A DNA stretch of 64,000 nt from Candidatus Thiobius zoothamnicola (lineage in GTDB: Bacteria > Pseudomonadota > Gammaproteobacteria > Chromatiales > Chromatiaceae), in contig JAPQLC010000003.1 in assembly GCA_030826945.1 (NCBI GenBank), positions 124,001 through 188,000 on the forward strand, read 5' to 3'. A model generated the notes under the pieces. That model saw nothing but the letters and a program-made list of their open reading frames with translations. It was not told the origin of the DNA and ran no database searches. The stretch's first letter is position 1, and each line of letters starts with the position of its first letter. Shown here piece by piece: positions 15,619 through 26,000 of the stretch. A program made the position numbers and the translations under genes.

Positions 15619-17481
15619 ATGATTAAACGCTTGATTCTACTCATCGCACTGATACTGATTGGCGATTATTTCATCTCGTATAGCTCCAATTATGAAGCTA
15701 TGGCTCAAGAACGCATGAAATTCGCTCGCCAGCAAACTGGCGATATCGAAATCGCCGTTGTTCGACACGCCACTGACCCCACTTATCTCAACGGCATCTT
15801 ACTGGCAGCGAAACAGATCAACCAACGTCCGGGAAAACTTATCGGACGTTCCATCCGCATCCATGCTGAAACGGGGCAACCGACTATCGAGAAAAGCATG
15901 CGGACCATCCGACGTATTGTCAGCAACCCTAGAATCGTTGCCGTTTTGGGGCACCGTAGATCCAATATCGCAATTCCCGCCTCTGTCATCTATGAGCGCA
16001 GCCAAGTTATATTCTTACCCTCATTCTCCACGGCCAATTCACTGACTGGGCATCAATTCAAATATCTATTTCGTATGATGCCCAATACCCAAATCCTTGC
16101 CGGTCAGCAATCCAGCGTCGCCAATGCTCTGGGTTATCAAAGGATAGTGATACTCTATGCACGGGATTCCGTCAGCCGTGAACTCGCATTTCTGTTTGAA
16201 GACGCGGCAATAAAACGGGGGATAAAAATCATTAAACGGGCCTCTTTCTTTCGTGGTGAGGACAAAGATTATCGGGCGATAATTTCGCAATTTGACTTGG
16301 CAGCATTTGATGCTATCTATATTGCCGCTGACGAAACAACAGGCGCCCGCATGGCGCAACAACTCCGCGAAATGGGCTTATCACAACCGATTATTGGCAG
16401 TGATTCGCTGGCACACGATTCTTATAATCAAATAGCTGGCGTGGAAGCCGCCAATCGCACTATCGTGCCCACGATTTTCAAACCCAACACCCATAGTCAG
16501 ATCCAAACAACCTTTATAAAACAATACCAAAAAGAATATGGAGAACCACCTAACCTGAAAGCGGCCCAAGGTTACGATTCGCTAAATCTGCTGGCAACCG
16601 CTATCGCTCAGGCTGAATCCACTTTAGGACCGACATTAAGTTCCACATTGCACTATATGCCAGCCTGGGTCGGCGTCACCGGCATCCATGCCTTTGATCA
16701 AGATGGGGAATTACGAGGTAAGAAATATTTCTTCCAAGTTTGGCGGGATGGTAAATTGGTCAACTTGCCCGGCATACATAAATTCTATCTGCTAGACCGT
16801 TTCGCAAAAGGCCTTAAAGCGCAACACGGGGAAAACCACCCGCTCACCAATTTCCGCGAAGTCTTTAAACGACGCATGCATGAAGATGATCATAAAACTT
16901 ATCGGTTAGATTTAGCCCATGAGTTGATCCGATTCAAACGCATTGGCATTATTTATGAAGATACGGAATCTGGCCGGAAACAAGCACACTATTATCTCTT
17001 AAAAGAACTCGCCAAAAGAAAGAATATACAGATGATTGAATGCCAGGTTGATCTTTCTTTATCAGATGAAAAAGAGAAAGAGAAGAAACTCACAGAATGC
17101 TACGGCAACTTATCAGTCAATATTGATGCGCTATTAACACCCAGCTATTACACCAGCGCGCATAACCCGGACTTTATACAACAGTTGGATGCCGCCTTAA
17201 GCATCTATCAAATCCCCTCAATATCCATTGATCAGCACAGTCGGACTGGAGACGCCAGCATTATTCTTAATCGATCAACCGACGATATATCCAGTAACGA
17301 ATCCCATACAATGAAAAACATACGGGCGTACCATGGACTCTTAAAAAATATTAAGATACACGAATTTTATGATCAAATAACAAGCTTACCCAACATCAAG
17401 ATAAATCTCGACGACCTACAGAATGATGGCATACCAGACCAGCCAATCCTGGATATATCAACAGATGTCTATCTGCACTAA
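15619..17481 (+). CDS. Double periplasmic-binding-fold protein (LIVBP-like plus ABC_sub_bind-like)
   Basis: A 620-residue exported or membrane-anchored protein: a hydrophobic N-terminus (residues ~2-20) has no evident cleavage site. Residues ~45-390 resemble branched-chain amino-acid-type type 1 binding proteins (ILLAAKQIN, VAVLGHRRSN, LPSFSTAN, YIAADETTGA, GYDSLNLLATA). Residues ~430-600 look like a second fold of the ABC_sub_bind type (IGIIYEDTESGRKQA, DALLTPSYYTS, IYQIPSISI). No permease or ATPase gene is near, so it may be a sensor or scaffold partner of the SPFH protein rather than a transporter subunit. The second-domain assignment is tentative. Confidence 0.75.
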   Translation: MIKRLILLIALILIGDYFISYSSNYEAMAQERMKFARQQTGDIEIAVVRHATDPTYLNGILLAAKQINQRPGKLIGRSIRIHAETGQPTIEKSMRTIRRIVSNPRIVAVLGHRRSNIAIPASVIYERSQVIFLPSFSTANSLTGHQFKYLFRMMPNTQILAGQQSSVANALGYQRIVILYARDSVSRELAFLFEDAAIKRGIKIIKRASFFRGEDKDYRAIISQFDLAAFDAIYIAADETTGARMAQQLREMGLSQPIIGSDSLAHDSYNQIAGVEAANRTIVPTIFKPNTHSQIQTTFIKQYQKEYGEPPNLKAAQGYDSLNLLATAIAQAESTLGPTLSSTLHYMPAWVGVTGIHAFDQDGELRGKKYFFQVWRDGKLVNLPGIHKFYLLDRFAKGLKAQHGENHPLTNFREVFKRRMHEDDHKTYRLDLAHELIRFKRIGIIYEDTESGRKQAHYYLLKELAKRKNIQMIECQVDLSLSDEKEKEKKLTECYGNLSVNIDALLTPSYYTSAHNPDFIQQLDAALSIYQIPSISIDQHSRTGDASIILNRSTDDISSNESHTMKNIRAYHGLLKNIKIHEFYDQITSLPNIKINLDDLQNDGIPDQPILDISTDVYLH

Positions 17482-17620
17482 CAAGCTGTCAAGCGAATAG
17501 TGGAACGCCAAAACATTACCACACCTGATTCAAGTAAATACCCATACCAAAATGCATCAAGCCAATCATATTGCTGATCAACGCCATTTGACCAATCCAT
17601 AAAAACCGACGAACCCATTC

Positions 17621-19507
17621 ATGAATGCAGACACCACCCTCGCCAGCCAGGATCTTCTCAAAAAAATCAGCACCCCAGATGCCCTGCGTCAGTTGGAACG
17701 CGCTCAACTCCCTTCAGTAGCCGACGCCGTGCGCAATCACTTGATCGCCTGCGTCTCCCAAACCGGCGGACACCTGGCGGCAGGCTTGGGCGTGGTCGAA
17801 CTCACTGTCGCCTTGCACTACATTTTTGATACGCCCAATGATCAATTGATCTGGGATGTCGGTCATCAGGCTTATCCGCATAAAATTCTCACTGGTCGGT
17901 ATGACCAAATGCATCAGCTTCGGCAAAAAGGCGGGCTTTCCGGTTTCTTACGTCGTGATGAGTCCGTTTATGATGCATTTGGCGCAGGCCATTCCAGCAC
18001 TTCGATCAGCGCCGCTTTGGGCATGGCAGTCGCTGCGCAAGCCCAACATATTGAACGGAAACATATTGCGGTAATCGGCGACGGCGCCCTCTCCGCCGGG
18101 ATGGCATTTGAAGCCTTGAACCATGGCGGCTCGTTGGATGTCGATCTGCTGGTCATTCTGAATGACAACGATATGTCAATCTCGCCACCGGTCGGTGCCA
18201 TCAGCAACTATCTGGCCCGTATTCTATCCAGCCGGTTTTACCACCAAATGCGCCAGGGCGGAAAACAGATACTGGGCAACATACCCGGCATGAAGCACTT
18301 CGCACATCGCTGGGAAGAGCATATGAAGGGCATGCTCATGCCGAGCACTTTATTTGAAGAACTGGGCTTTAACTATATCGGGCCGATTGACGGACATGAT
18401 CTGCCTTTGCTGCTGGACACGCTGGACAACATGAAAGCCTTGACAGGTCCGCGCTTCCTCCATGTCGTCACCCAAAAAGGCCGTGGTTACGCCCCTGCTG
18501 AAGGAGACCCCTGCGTCTATCATGGCGTCACGCCCTTCAATCTGGATACCGGGAAAATGGAAAAAAAACCGGTGCGCAAAAAAAGCTATAGCCAGATTTT
18601 TTCGGATTGGATTTGCGCCGAAGCCGCCCAGGATAAGCGACTGATGGCGATAACCCCGGCCATGCGCGAAGGATCCGGCCTGGTTCAGTTCGCCACAACC
18701 CACCCGGATCGCTACTATGATGTCGGCATTGCTGAGCAACATGCCGTCACCTTCGCCGCCGGACTGGCCTGCGACAAAATGAAGCCTGTCGTAGCGATAT
18801 ACTCCACCTTCTTGCAACGCGCCTATGACCAGATGATCCATGATGTGGCACTGCAAAATCTGGACATCACCTTCGCCGTTGATCGCGCCGGCATGGTCGG
18901 CGCGGATGGCGCGACTCATGCCGGTGTTTTTGACCTCAGCTATGCGCGTTGCATTCCCAACATGGCGGTTCTGGCACCAGCCGATGAAATGGAATGTCGC
19001 GCAATGCTGCATACCGCTTACCAACACCCAGGCCCGGGATTAGTCCGCTATCCACGCGGCACAGGCGCAGGCCTGGAACCCCCCGAAACACTGGAGACTT
19101 TGCCCTGGGCGAAAGGCGAAATACGCCATGTCGGCAAAACCATCGCCATTTTGTCGTTCGGCTCCACCCTCGCCCTGGCGCTTCAGTTAGCAGACGAACT
19201 ACAAGCCACCGTCGCCAATATGCGTTTCATTAAACCGCTGGATACCACGCTGATTGATCAACTGGCTGACGAACATCAGTTACTCATCACGCTGGAAGAA
19301 AACGTGATTGCGGGAGGCGCTGGCTCCGCCGTCAGTGAATATCTGGCGACGCGCCATAAAAACCCACCCATCATGCATTTTGGTTTACCGGATCATTACA
19401 TTGAACAGGCGAATCAACAGGAACAGTGGGAAGAAGCCGGATTGACCTTGCAAAACATTTCGCCAAAAATCCAGCAAGCACTGAAAAACATCGCAACATC
19501 CACATAA
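17621..19507 (+). CDS. dxs: 1-deoxy-D-xylulose-5-phosphate synthase
   Basis: A 628-residue thiamine-diphosphate enzyme making DXP from pyruvate and glyceraldehyde-3-phosphate, first step of the MEP isoprenoid pathway. Seen: [16 protein letters not shown], the ThDP motif [15 protein letters not shown]...NDNDMSIS, the catalytic glutamate region [16 protein letters not shown], and the C-terminal transketolase domain ([13 protein letters not shown]). Length is typical. It lies 38 bp before zapE on the same strand. Upstream of the ATG no strong ribosome binding site is visible. Confidence 0.96.
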   Translation: MNADTTLASQDLLKKISTPDALRQLERAQLPSVADAVRNHLIACVSQTGGHLAAGLGVVELTVALHYIFDTPNDQLIWDVGHQAYPHKILTGRYDQMHQLRQKGGLSGFLRRDESVYDAFGAGHSSTSISAALGMAVAAQAQHIERKHIAVIGDGALSAGMAFEALNHGGSLDVDLLVILNDNDMSISPPVGAISNYLARILSSRFYHQMRQGGKQILGNIPGMKHFAHRWEEHMKGMLMPSTLFEELGFNYIGPIDGHDLPLLLDTLDNMKALTGPRFLHVVTQKGRGYAPAEGDPCVYHGVTPFNLDTGKMEKKPVRKKSYSQIFSDWICAEAAQDKRLMAITPAMREGSGLVQFATTHPDRYYDVGIAEQHAVTFAAGLACDKMKPVVAIYSTFLQRAYDQMIHDVALQNLDITFAVDRAGMVGADGATHAGVFDLSYARCIPNMAVLAPADEMECRAMLHTAYQHPGPGLVRYPRGTGAGLEPPETLETLPWAKGEIRHVGKTIAILSFGSTLALALQLADELQATVANMRFIKPLDTTLIDQLADEHQLLITLEENVIAGGAGSAVSEYLATRHKNPPIMHFGLPDHYIEQANQQEQWEEAGLTLQNISPKIQQALKNIATST

Positions 19508-19545
19508 ATTGCACTTCCAGTAATCAGACCTCTTAATCACCAACC

Positions 19546-20631
19546 ATGCATTTCACCCAGCACTACCACCATCAACTTGGCGAACGCCAGTACGCAACGG
19601 ATCCTGACCAAGCCAAAGTGGTTCATGCGCTGCAAGCATTATCCGATGAACTGGATGCCCGCGCCAAATCCAATCGCTGGCGCGATTTATTGGGTTCTCA
19701 GCCTGAAACGCTCAAAGGCCTGTATATCTGGGGAGGCGTGGGTCGCGGCAAAACCTGGCTGATGGATTTGTTTTACGACCATCTCGCCGGGCCACGCAAA
19801 ACACGTTTGCACTTCCACCGTTTTATGCAACGCGTGCATGCTGACCTCACCCGCTGGCAAGGCAAACGTAATCCACTCAAGCATATCGCCAAACACATGA
19901 AACAAGAATGGAATGTCTTATGCCTGGATGAATTCCAGGTAAAAGATATCGGCGACGCTGTGATCCTGGCCGGTCTGTTACGCAGTTTATTTGACCAGGG
20001 CATCGTGCTGGTGACGACATCCAATGTCTCACCAGAGAATCTTTACCAAGATGGTATCCAGCGCGCCAGTTTCTTACCCGCTATCAAGCTATTGCAAGAA
20101 CATACTCAAGTCCTGCCCATGGGCGGCCTGCAAGACTACAGACAAAATACCGCCGCACAAACCCATCTCTACCACAGTCCAATCACGCCTGAGACGCCAA
20201 CCCGCCTGGAAGAACAATTCACCCGACTGGCGTCAACCCGGATACAACAAACAGGTATCCTGCCGATCAACGGGCGTCCTATGCCATACCATAAACTGGC
20301 TGGCGAAATCGTCTGGTTTGATTTTGAGGCGCTTTGCGGCCCACCCCGCAGCCAGCAGGACTATATTGAACTGGCGCGCCGCCAACATACCGTACTGTTA
20401 TCCGATATCCCCGTCATGGGTGCTTCCCGTGATGACCGCACCCGGCGTTTCATCCTGCTGATTGATGAATTTTATGATCGCAAAATCCAATTGATTATCA
20501 GCGCTGCAGCCCCCCCGGACAAACTCTATATGGGCGAGCGGCTGGCGTTTGAATTCCAACGCACAATCAGTCGGCTGACCGAAATGCAAACGACAGCTTA
20601 TCTCTGTCAAACCCGCAGCAAAGCTGGCTAA
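19546..20631 (+). CDS. zapE: Cell division ATPase ZapE (AFG1-like)
   Basis: A 361-residue AFG1/ZapE-family ATPase. Walker A is GGVGRGKTWLMD (near residue 64), followed by the family-typical FHRFM motif; Walker B is LCLDEFQVKDIGDA. TTSNVSPENLYQDG and FDFEALCG are also conserved. In E. coli ZapE acts at the constricting Z ring and reduces FtsZ polymer stability. Length matches the family. Probably in one transcript with dxs. Confidence 0.93.
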   Translation: MHFTQHYHHQLGERQYATDPDQAKVVHALQALSDELDARAKSNRWRDLLGSQPETLKGLYIWGGVGRGKTWLMDLFYDHLAGPRKTRLHFHRFMQRVHADLTRWQGKRNPLKHIAKHMKQEWNVLCLDEFQVKDIGDAVILAGLLRSLFDQGIVLVTTSNVSPENLYQDGIQRASFLPAIKLLQEHTQVLPMGGLQDYRQNTAAQTHLYHSPITPETPTRLEEQFTRLASTRIQQTGILPINGRPMPYHKLAGEIVWFDFEALCGPPRSQQDYIELARRQHTVLLSDIPVMGASRDDRTRRFILLIDEFYDRKIQLIISAAAPPDKLYMGERLAFEFQRTISRLTEMQTTAYLCQTRSKAG

Positions 20632-21120
20632 TCACCAACCAATAAATCCTGATTCTTCGCTTGTCTCTCAATGAATTTGCATGGAGTGTAAAAAAACGCG
20701 GCTAAATTGATCGGATCGACGGGAAACGCCCTTGATCAATACTGAGGGTATTTACTCTGTCACCCTACCATCATTTTAGATCCCGTTTAGCCAAGCACCC
20801 GAAGCTCTACAAGCGATTTGCCGAGATTTTGGGCATTGCAGCAGCCCCTCCCGGCTTACTTGGCAGGTGGTACTGAAGATCCACCAGCAACCACGAAAGC
20901 GCCTCGGTTATCAGACACCTTACGACGTTTCTGCTGATGCCCTACGTGTTGCACTGGCAACTTGAATCCGCCAGTTTTTTGGCTTCAGTAGTCGAAGATT
21001 TCGACAGGTTCAGCATCAATTCTGTGAGAGCCTCAAGTGCTAACTACTCGACTAAAAAGCAATTTGCGTAGCGTGGTAAGTCAGTCATACACGATCTACT
21101 TACCACGCTGCGTTTAACAA
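20632..21120. other. Gene-poor stretch with transposase debris
   Basis: 489 bp with no intact gene. The central part holds a decayed IS30-type transposase tail (listed separately). The rest shows no recognisable coding sequence or terminator. It marks the left edge of the minus-strand LamG cassette. Confidence 0.5.
20861..20965 (+). pseudogene. IS30-family transposase C-terminal remnant
   Basis: One frame reads IHQQPRKRLGYQTP, then ends RVALAT before a TGA at 20963-20965. This is the typical end of IS30-family transposases ('LN.RPRK.LGf.TP.ev ... VAL.T'). No catalytic core, start codon or terminal inverted repeats remain. Confidence 0.7.
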
Positions 21121-21735
21121 TTAAGTATGAGTAGGCAATTGAACCTCAATTTCACCCACTAATACGGCTTGTTGTGGCCCGTCTGAACTCACCGCACCTT
21201 TAGGTAGACCTAATTCAGTGTAATGCACGGCATTAGCCACAGCGGCTTCTTCATCAGGTACTAAATAGTATGATTTTAAAGTAAAGGTCGCGTCTTCAGG
21301 CAAGACTTTATCGTTTAACCATAAACTGGCGGTCAACTGACTTGTAAAGCCTGAAGGTACGTCGGCATCCATACTGTAGGTAAAAACCGTATCCAATGGA
21401 ATATCGGATTTGTTGATGAGAATAGGAGGAGTTGTCCCTTGATTAGAAGAACATAGTGCAACTGAGCAACCCTGTAGTAATTCAGTCACAACGGCAAAAG
21501 TCATTTTGTACGGAATAGGACTTTGCGCGTAGTTTGCCATGATATTCACAGAGGGGATATCCAGCACACCAGTTTCACTAGTGAGTTCGACAACACTTTT
21601 TTTGTCATCAGGATGCGTAATGCTTGAACCATTCAATACGGATTGTTCAAGACTGCCATAGTTCGATTGGAATGTCAGTTGTACGCCGGTTTGCAAACCT
21701 GCAAATGACATAGTCGGTGTAGGGAAAGTAGTCAT
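21121..21735 (-). CDS. Unknown protein sharing a domain with the neighbouring 344-residue protein
   Basis: A 204-residue protein of unrecognised family, without signal peptide or membrane segment. The start at 21735 (MTTFPTP) follows a GAGAA-type site; an upstream in-frame start would add a 40-residue cysteine-bearing tail and looks less likely. Residues ~77-160 can be aligned by eye with residues ~206-290 of the next gene: both have a 'M.F....E...G..V' start, a (T/D)PPI motif, a (D/E)VP..F segment and end in '(K/V)SY(Y/F)(L/V)V'. Last of three minus-strand genes after the LamG protein, 162 bp from its neighbour. Function unknown. Confidence 0.7.
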   Translation of the reverse strand: MTTFPTPTMSFAGLQTGVQLTFQSNYGSLEQSVLNGSSITHPDDKKSVVELTSETGVLDIPSVNIMANYAQSPIPYKMTFAVVTELLQGCSVALCSSNQGTTPPILINKSDIPLDTVFTYSMDADVPSGFTSQLTASLWLNDKVLPEDATFTLKSYYLVPDEEAAVANAVHYTELGLPKGAVSSDGPQQAVLVGEIEVQLPTHT

Positions 21736-21897
21736 AATATGATTCTCTATATAGTTTGAGTTGATGAAAAACATCATCCGATTTGTACGATCAGGACAAC
21801 GACAACATTTGATAACATAAACATTCTCCAACCGTACAAAACGCATTATGTGCAATGAGCAAAATGATGCGTGGTTAGCTAAATAGCTAACCGCATG

Positions 21898-22932
21898 TTA
21901 TTGACCGTACGTGCTATGTCCGCCAACCCAAATACCGCGTACTGGTCCGATGTCATCATCGCTACGACGTAGGGCTTTAACGCGTGTTTGTATTTGTTCC
22001 GCCATTTCTTTGGGATACATTTTCTCTAATGGCAGTGCGTATTTTTCATAGAGGAAGCTGGAAGGATCAACAAAGTAAGAAACCCGCATGGTGATTTTCC
22101 AGCCTGGAGGAGGTGTGGTGCCATTACTCCAATACGAATAGGTAATGTTAGTGGCGAAATAATCCGGCACTTCTGTTTGCATCCCAATGATAAAACTGGG
22201 CGATGTAGACACTTTAACCGGTGGCATGTAAATGGGCGGATCTAATGCATCACCTGCCGAAAACGAGACTTCAGCACCAATCGGGACATTCTCGCAAATG
22301 ATGTCAAATTGCATCATGCCACCCAAACCACCTTGGTTATAGCTCACATCTTGGGTGAAATCAGCTGCACCTGAGCTGGTTAAACTGACATTACGCCAAC
22401 CAAAATTAGGGTTTTCAGAGATAAATTGGGCAAAGTTATCAATAGTGTCGATTTCTGGAATTTCATTTGGGTTGCGCTCAGTGCCTGCAACACCAATTAA
22501 GCAATAGTGATCGCCTGAAATCGCATCTGGTATCCATTGAAAGGCATCAGGTGTGACAAACTTGCCGCCAGCAGCAATATCTTGAATCAAGATATCTTTT
22601 TGCCCACCGCTGGTTTGCAATTGATTATTACGCCACTCGATAGGATAAAGTATCAAGCTCGCTGGCGCATAATAGAGGTTGACAATGCCATCGGTTGTTG
22701 CCGTACCCAAATTTTTACCACGCACATACAAATAGTTAGGTGTATTTGCTGTGAGGGTTTTTCCCATGTCTTTGTCCCAATTGGTATTGACAAAGGTTTC
22801 TTCAGGGTTGGACACGGGTTCTACGCCGTAAGGGATAATATCGGGACTACTAGACAAGGTACCACCGGTTGGATATTGGCCAGTATCACTAAAATTGCTG
22901 CGCAGGTGCAGGTCATCCCATTGTTCACTCAT
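21898..22932 (-). CDS. Unknown protein with CARDB-like and shared beta-type domain
   Basis: A 344-residue protein with no signal peptide. Residues ~60-130 (ANTPNYLYVRGKNLGTA, then VNLYYAPAS) look like an immunoglobulin-like CARDB module with short beta strands. Residues ~206-290 are homologous by eye to the C-terminal half of the 204-residue neighbour. A strong site (AGGAGAA, 6 nt from the ATG) fixes the start. It lies 142 bp downstream of the LamG protein, with a long hairpin between. I infer it belongs to the same functional unit; the function is unknown. Confidence 0.75.
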   Translation of the reverse strand: MSEQWDDLHLRSNFSDTGQYPTGGTLSSSPDIIPYGVEPVSNPEETFVNTNWDKDMGKTLTANTPNYLYVRGKNLGTATTDGIVNLYYAPASLILYPIEWRNNQLQTSGGQKDILIQDIAAGGKFVTPDAFQWIPDAISGDHYCLIGVAGTERNPNEIPEIDTIDNFAQFISENPNFGWRNVSLTSSGAADFTQDVSYNQGGLGGMMQFDIICENVPIGAEVSFSAGDALDPPIYMPPVKVSTSPSFIIGMQTEVPDYFATNITYSYWSNGTTPPPGWKITMRVSYFVDPSSFLYEKYALPLEKMYPKEMAEQIQTRVKALRRSDDDIGPVRGIWVGGHSTYGQ

Positions 22933-22993
22933 GAGTGTTCTCCTTGCAGGTTGTGTTGGTCACGAAAAATCTCGAGACGCGTTGGACTAAAGA

Positions 22994-23040
22994 TGCTGAG
23001 ATCACGGGCGCCGAGCACAACAGCGCCCGCGATCTCAGCA
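22994..23040. other. Long intercistronic hairpin after the LamG gene
   Basis: TGCTGAGATC-x-CGGGCGC pairs with its complement GCGCCCG-x-GATCTCAGCA: 17 paired bases with one mismatch and an 11-nt loop. It lies between the LamG gene stop and the 344-residue gene start. No T-run follows on the minus strand, so it may stabilise or attenuate the mRNA rather than end it. Confidence 0.7.
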
Positions 23041-23074
23041 ACGAAAAGGTGATAAAAAGGGGGTAATAAACACG

Positions 23075-26000
23075 TTAACCTGCACTTAAGCGGTTTTCTG
23101 ATTGGTATAAACCAACCATGTAGCTCAACAGGTCTTCGCGTAAGGTCAAATAGGTTTTGCGTGCAGGTAAGGTGTAATCTTCCGTTTCGGTAAGAAAAGC
23201 CACCCACCAAGGTAAAAGGGTGCCCAATATGCCAGGCGAGGCCGCCGATTCTCCTAACACTTCGACCACCGCATCACCGATTTGCACGGTGGTGGGGTCA
23301 ATATCACCGATAACACCTTCCACCAGCCGCACAATGTAGGTATTTTCAGCAAGGTTGGCGGGGGTTTGCACATCGGGTTCGTTGGACATATCCGGGATGG
23401 ATTGGAATTCCGGCGGTATCCGACTGACGTAATTGACACGGTGCAAGACGCGCCACACGCCGTTGTCGGACGCTTGCGCTTGGCGTAAGGCGGCGGCGTT
23501 GGGGTGAGCACTGGTTTCGAGCCAAAATGGATCAACCACCGTACTGTAGAAAGTCGTAAAGTTGTTGTCCGAAGGCATGAGGTAAAACGACTGGTAGCGG
23601 TAAGCATCAACCTTGCCGGGGGCGGAATTGGCGGTAAAACTGACATTGTTGCCGTCAACAATTGGTGCTTTGAGATACCACTCTGGATCTACCGTCGCTT
23701 CGAGGCTAAACGCGGATTTTTGGTCTTTGCTTTTCACCGAAAGGATTTCGGTGGTTTGGCTTTGCAGAATGTCCAGTTCGTTATACGCACCGACGACAAT
23801 CGCCGCACCAGCATCCATATGGAAACCATCAGCAAAATTCATTGTATAAATGCCACGGTACGATTCACCTAAGGCGTCAACCAAAGTGGTTTGTTCCGTG
23901 CGAAAGCCGCCGCCCGCCGTCCAGACGTAGGTGTTGACGATATTGCGCTTGGCAATGCGTTTTTTCCAGTCGTAGCTGGGAATCGCGTCGAGTTTATCTT
24001 CGCGGTATTTTTGCAGGTCGTCGTCTTTAACCCGCTTGGGCAATTCGGCAGCAGATACATCGAATTGTTGGTAATAGGCTTCGAGTTCCGCTTCGCGCTT
24101 TTGAATCTCACGCTGCAAACTCGCCGCTTCCAACGGTTTGAAATAACTGCCCCGCTGTTGGTCGGCATCGGGATAATCCGGGTCATTTTCCAAACCGACT
24201 TTGCCGTCTAAAGTACCCATTTTGACGTAGCGCGGGTTGAGCGGGAAGTCGATGATGTTGGACATTTCAGGAATATCCAAGTTAGGCACCATGGTCATTT
24301 TAATCATGGCACCATTGCCTTGGAGTTGGCTGCTATACACATCCGCAGTCAGCGATTTCACCAAGGCGTAACCAACGTTGTCGTAAATAAAGCGCCGTCC
24401 CACGGTTGGGTTTAACAGATGTTCTGAGTCTTCCCAGTCACCACCCGAAGTAAATTGATCAATGTAGGCTTTTTCCGTGCCAATGGTATGCGACATTTCT
24501 GACACGTTTTGTTGCAGGGAATCGGACTGCTCTTCGTAACCGGTTTTCGTATCGACTACGGTTAATTGCCAACTGCTCTCCGCACCCAGCCCGACGCTGG
24601 TGCCTGTATTGGTTGAAACATAAGCACCGATTTTGCGGTTATCGATATCGCCACGTCCGGTACCGTGGCTATCAGAAAAGACCATCGTGGTTTCGCCGGT
24701 CTCGCTGAGTTTCACCGTCGCGCAATCAGCACACTTCAACCGATTACCAATTTCACCCGCCCAGTAAGGAATGGTTTGGTTTTCGCTTGGAATCGGTGGT
24801 GGTCCTTCGATATAACCCATTAAGGTCGCGTTGGTTTGTGCTTGCCCCAGATATACGGTGTCCAAATCGCCCACTTTATAACCGGTGACCAAGGTCAACT
24901 GACCTTGATTAATCAACGCATGGCTGCGTTTCATGACACTAAAAATCCTGCCATAAGCGTCGTATTGCACATCGGCGTATTCAACGTTAGCCGGGGTTTC
25001 GCTAATGGTGGCGTTAAAGCCAGTTTTAATGCCGCCCAACACATTGTAGACCTGCCCTGCTTCGTTACTGAGCGGTGCTTGCGAGAGCACCCATTGCGGT
25101 TCTCCGCCATCCGGCTTTAAGGTGCCGGTATTACCGCGTCCGGTTTTATCTTCGACAATGACACCCGAACCTTGGTCAAACTGCCAGTAACCGGCTAATT
25201 TCGTTTCCGTGCCAGTCAGGGAACGTTGCATATTATCTTGGATTTGCTCCGCCGTTTGGCGTTGTTCCCATATCCGTATTTCGTCTAATTCGCCGGTAAA
25301 ATTAACCGTCTTCTCGGTATCACCGTTTAGCACCCCACCGATAGAGAACTGCTCATCACCGTAGCCGCCCAAGTCTGCTAAGGCGACTTCTTCGACATCA
25401 GTTGCGACTTCACCGTTGACCATTAGCGTCACCACCGAGTTAGTGGCAAAAAAGTGCCATAACTCATTGGTGCTGGTCGGTTCATTGTCGCTAAGGGTTT
25501 GTAAGGTAGCGTTATTGCTTGCGCCTTGGTCATAGGCCAACGTGCCTTCCATTTCGTCGAATGCCCAATAGGAAATTAAGCCTTCGCGTTTTTGTGGGCT
25601 GGTATGGCTTTGGTAGGCAGCGAAGATTTCATCACTCGACAACACCCGGTTCCACAACCGTACTTGTGACAACGCACCGGTAAAATAGTCCGCACCCGCA
25701 CTGGTACGCGCTAAATTCAGGTGATTGTCGGTTTGGGTCAGCGATACAGGATCAGTATAGGCATCATGCGTAAAAGAAATATCCAATACGCTGTCGATAT
25801 ACAAACGTGTATCAACTTCGTATAGCGGCGTTAACTGACCATCAGAACCGCTTTGTTCGACTTGTTGAGTGGTGAAGGTGACGGCAATGTAGTAAGCCGT
25901 GTCTTTGATAAACGGGCTGGTGCTGGTGAGCGTAATCTGTCCAACTGAGGTATAAAAGTCGATATAGAGTTTTTGCTCGGTTTCTTTGAAGTAAGCACGG

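Noticed and set aside
17516-17707. Minus-strand frame of 63 codons ending in a hydrophobic, membrane-like sequence upstream of dxs
   Set aside because: No ribosome binding site, overlaps the dxs start, and only the tail looks protein-like; at most a decayed gene end.
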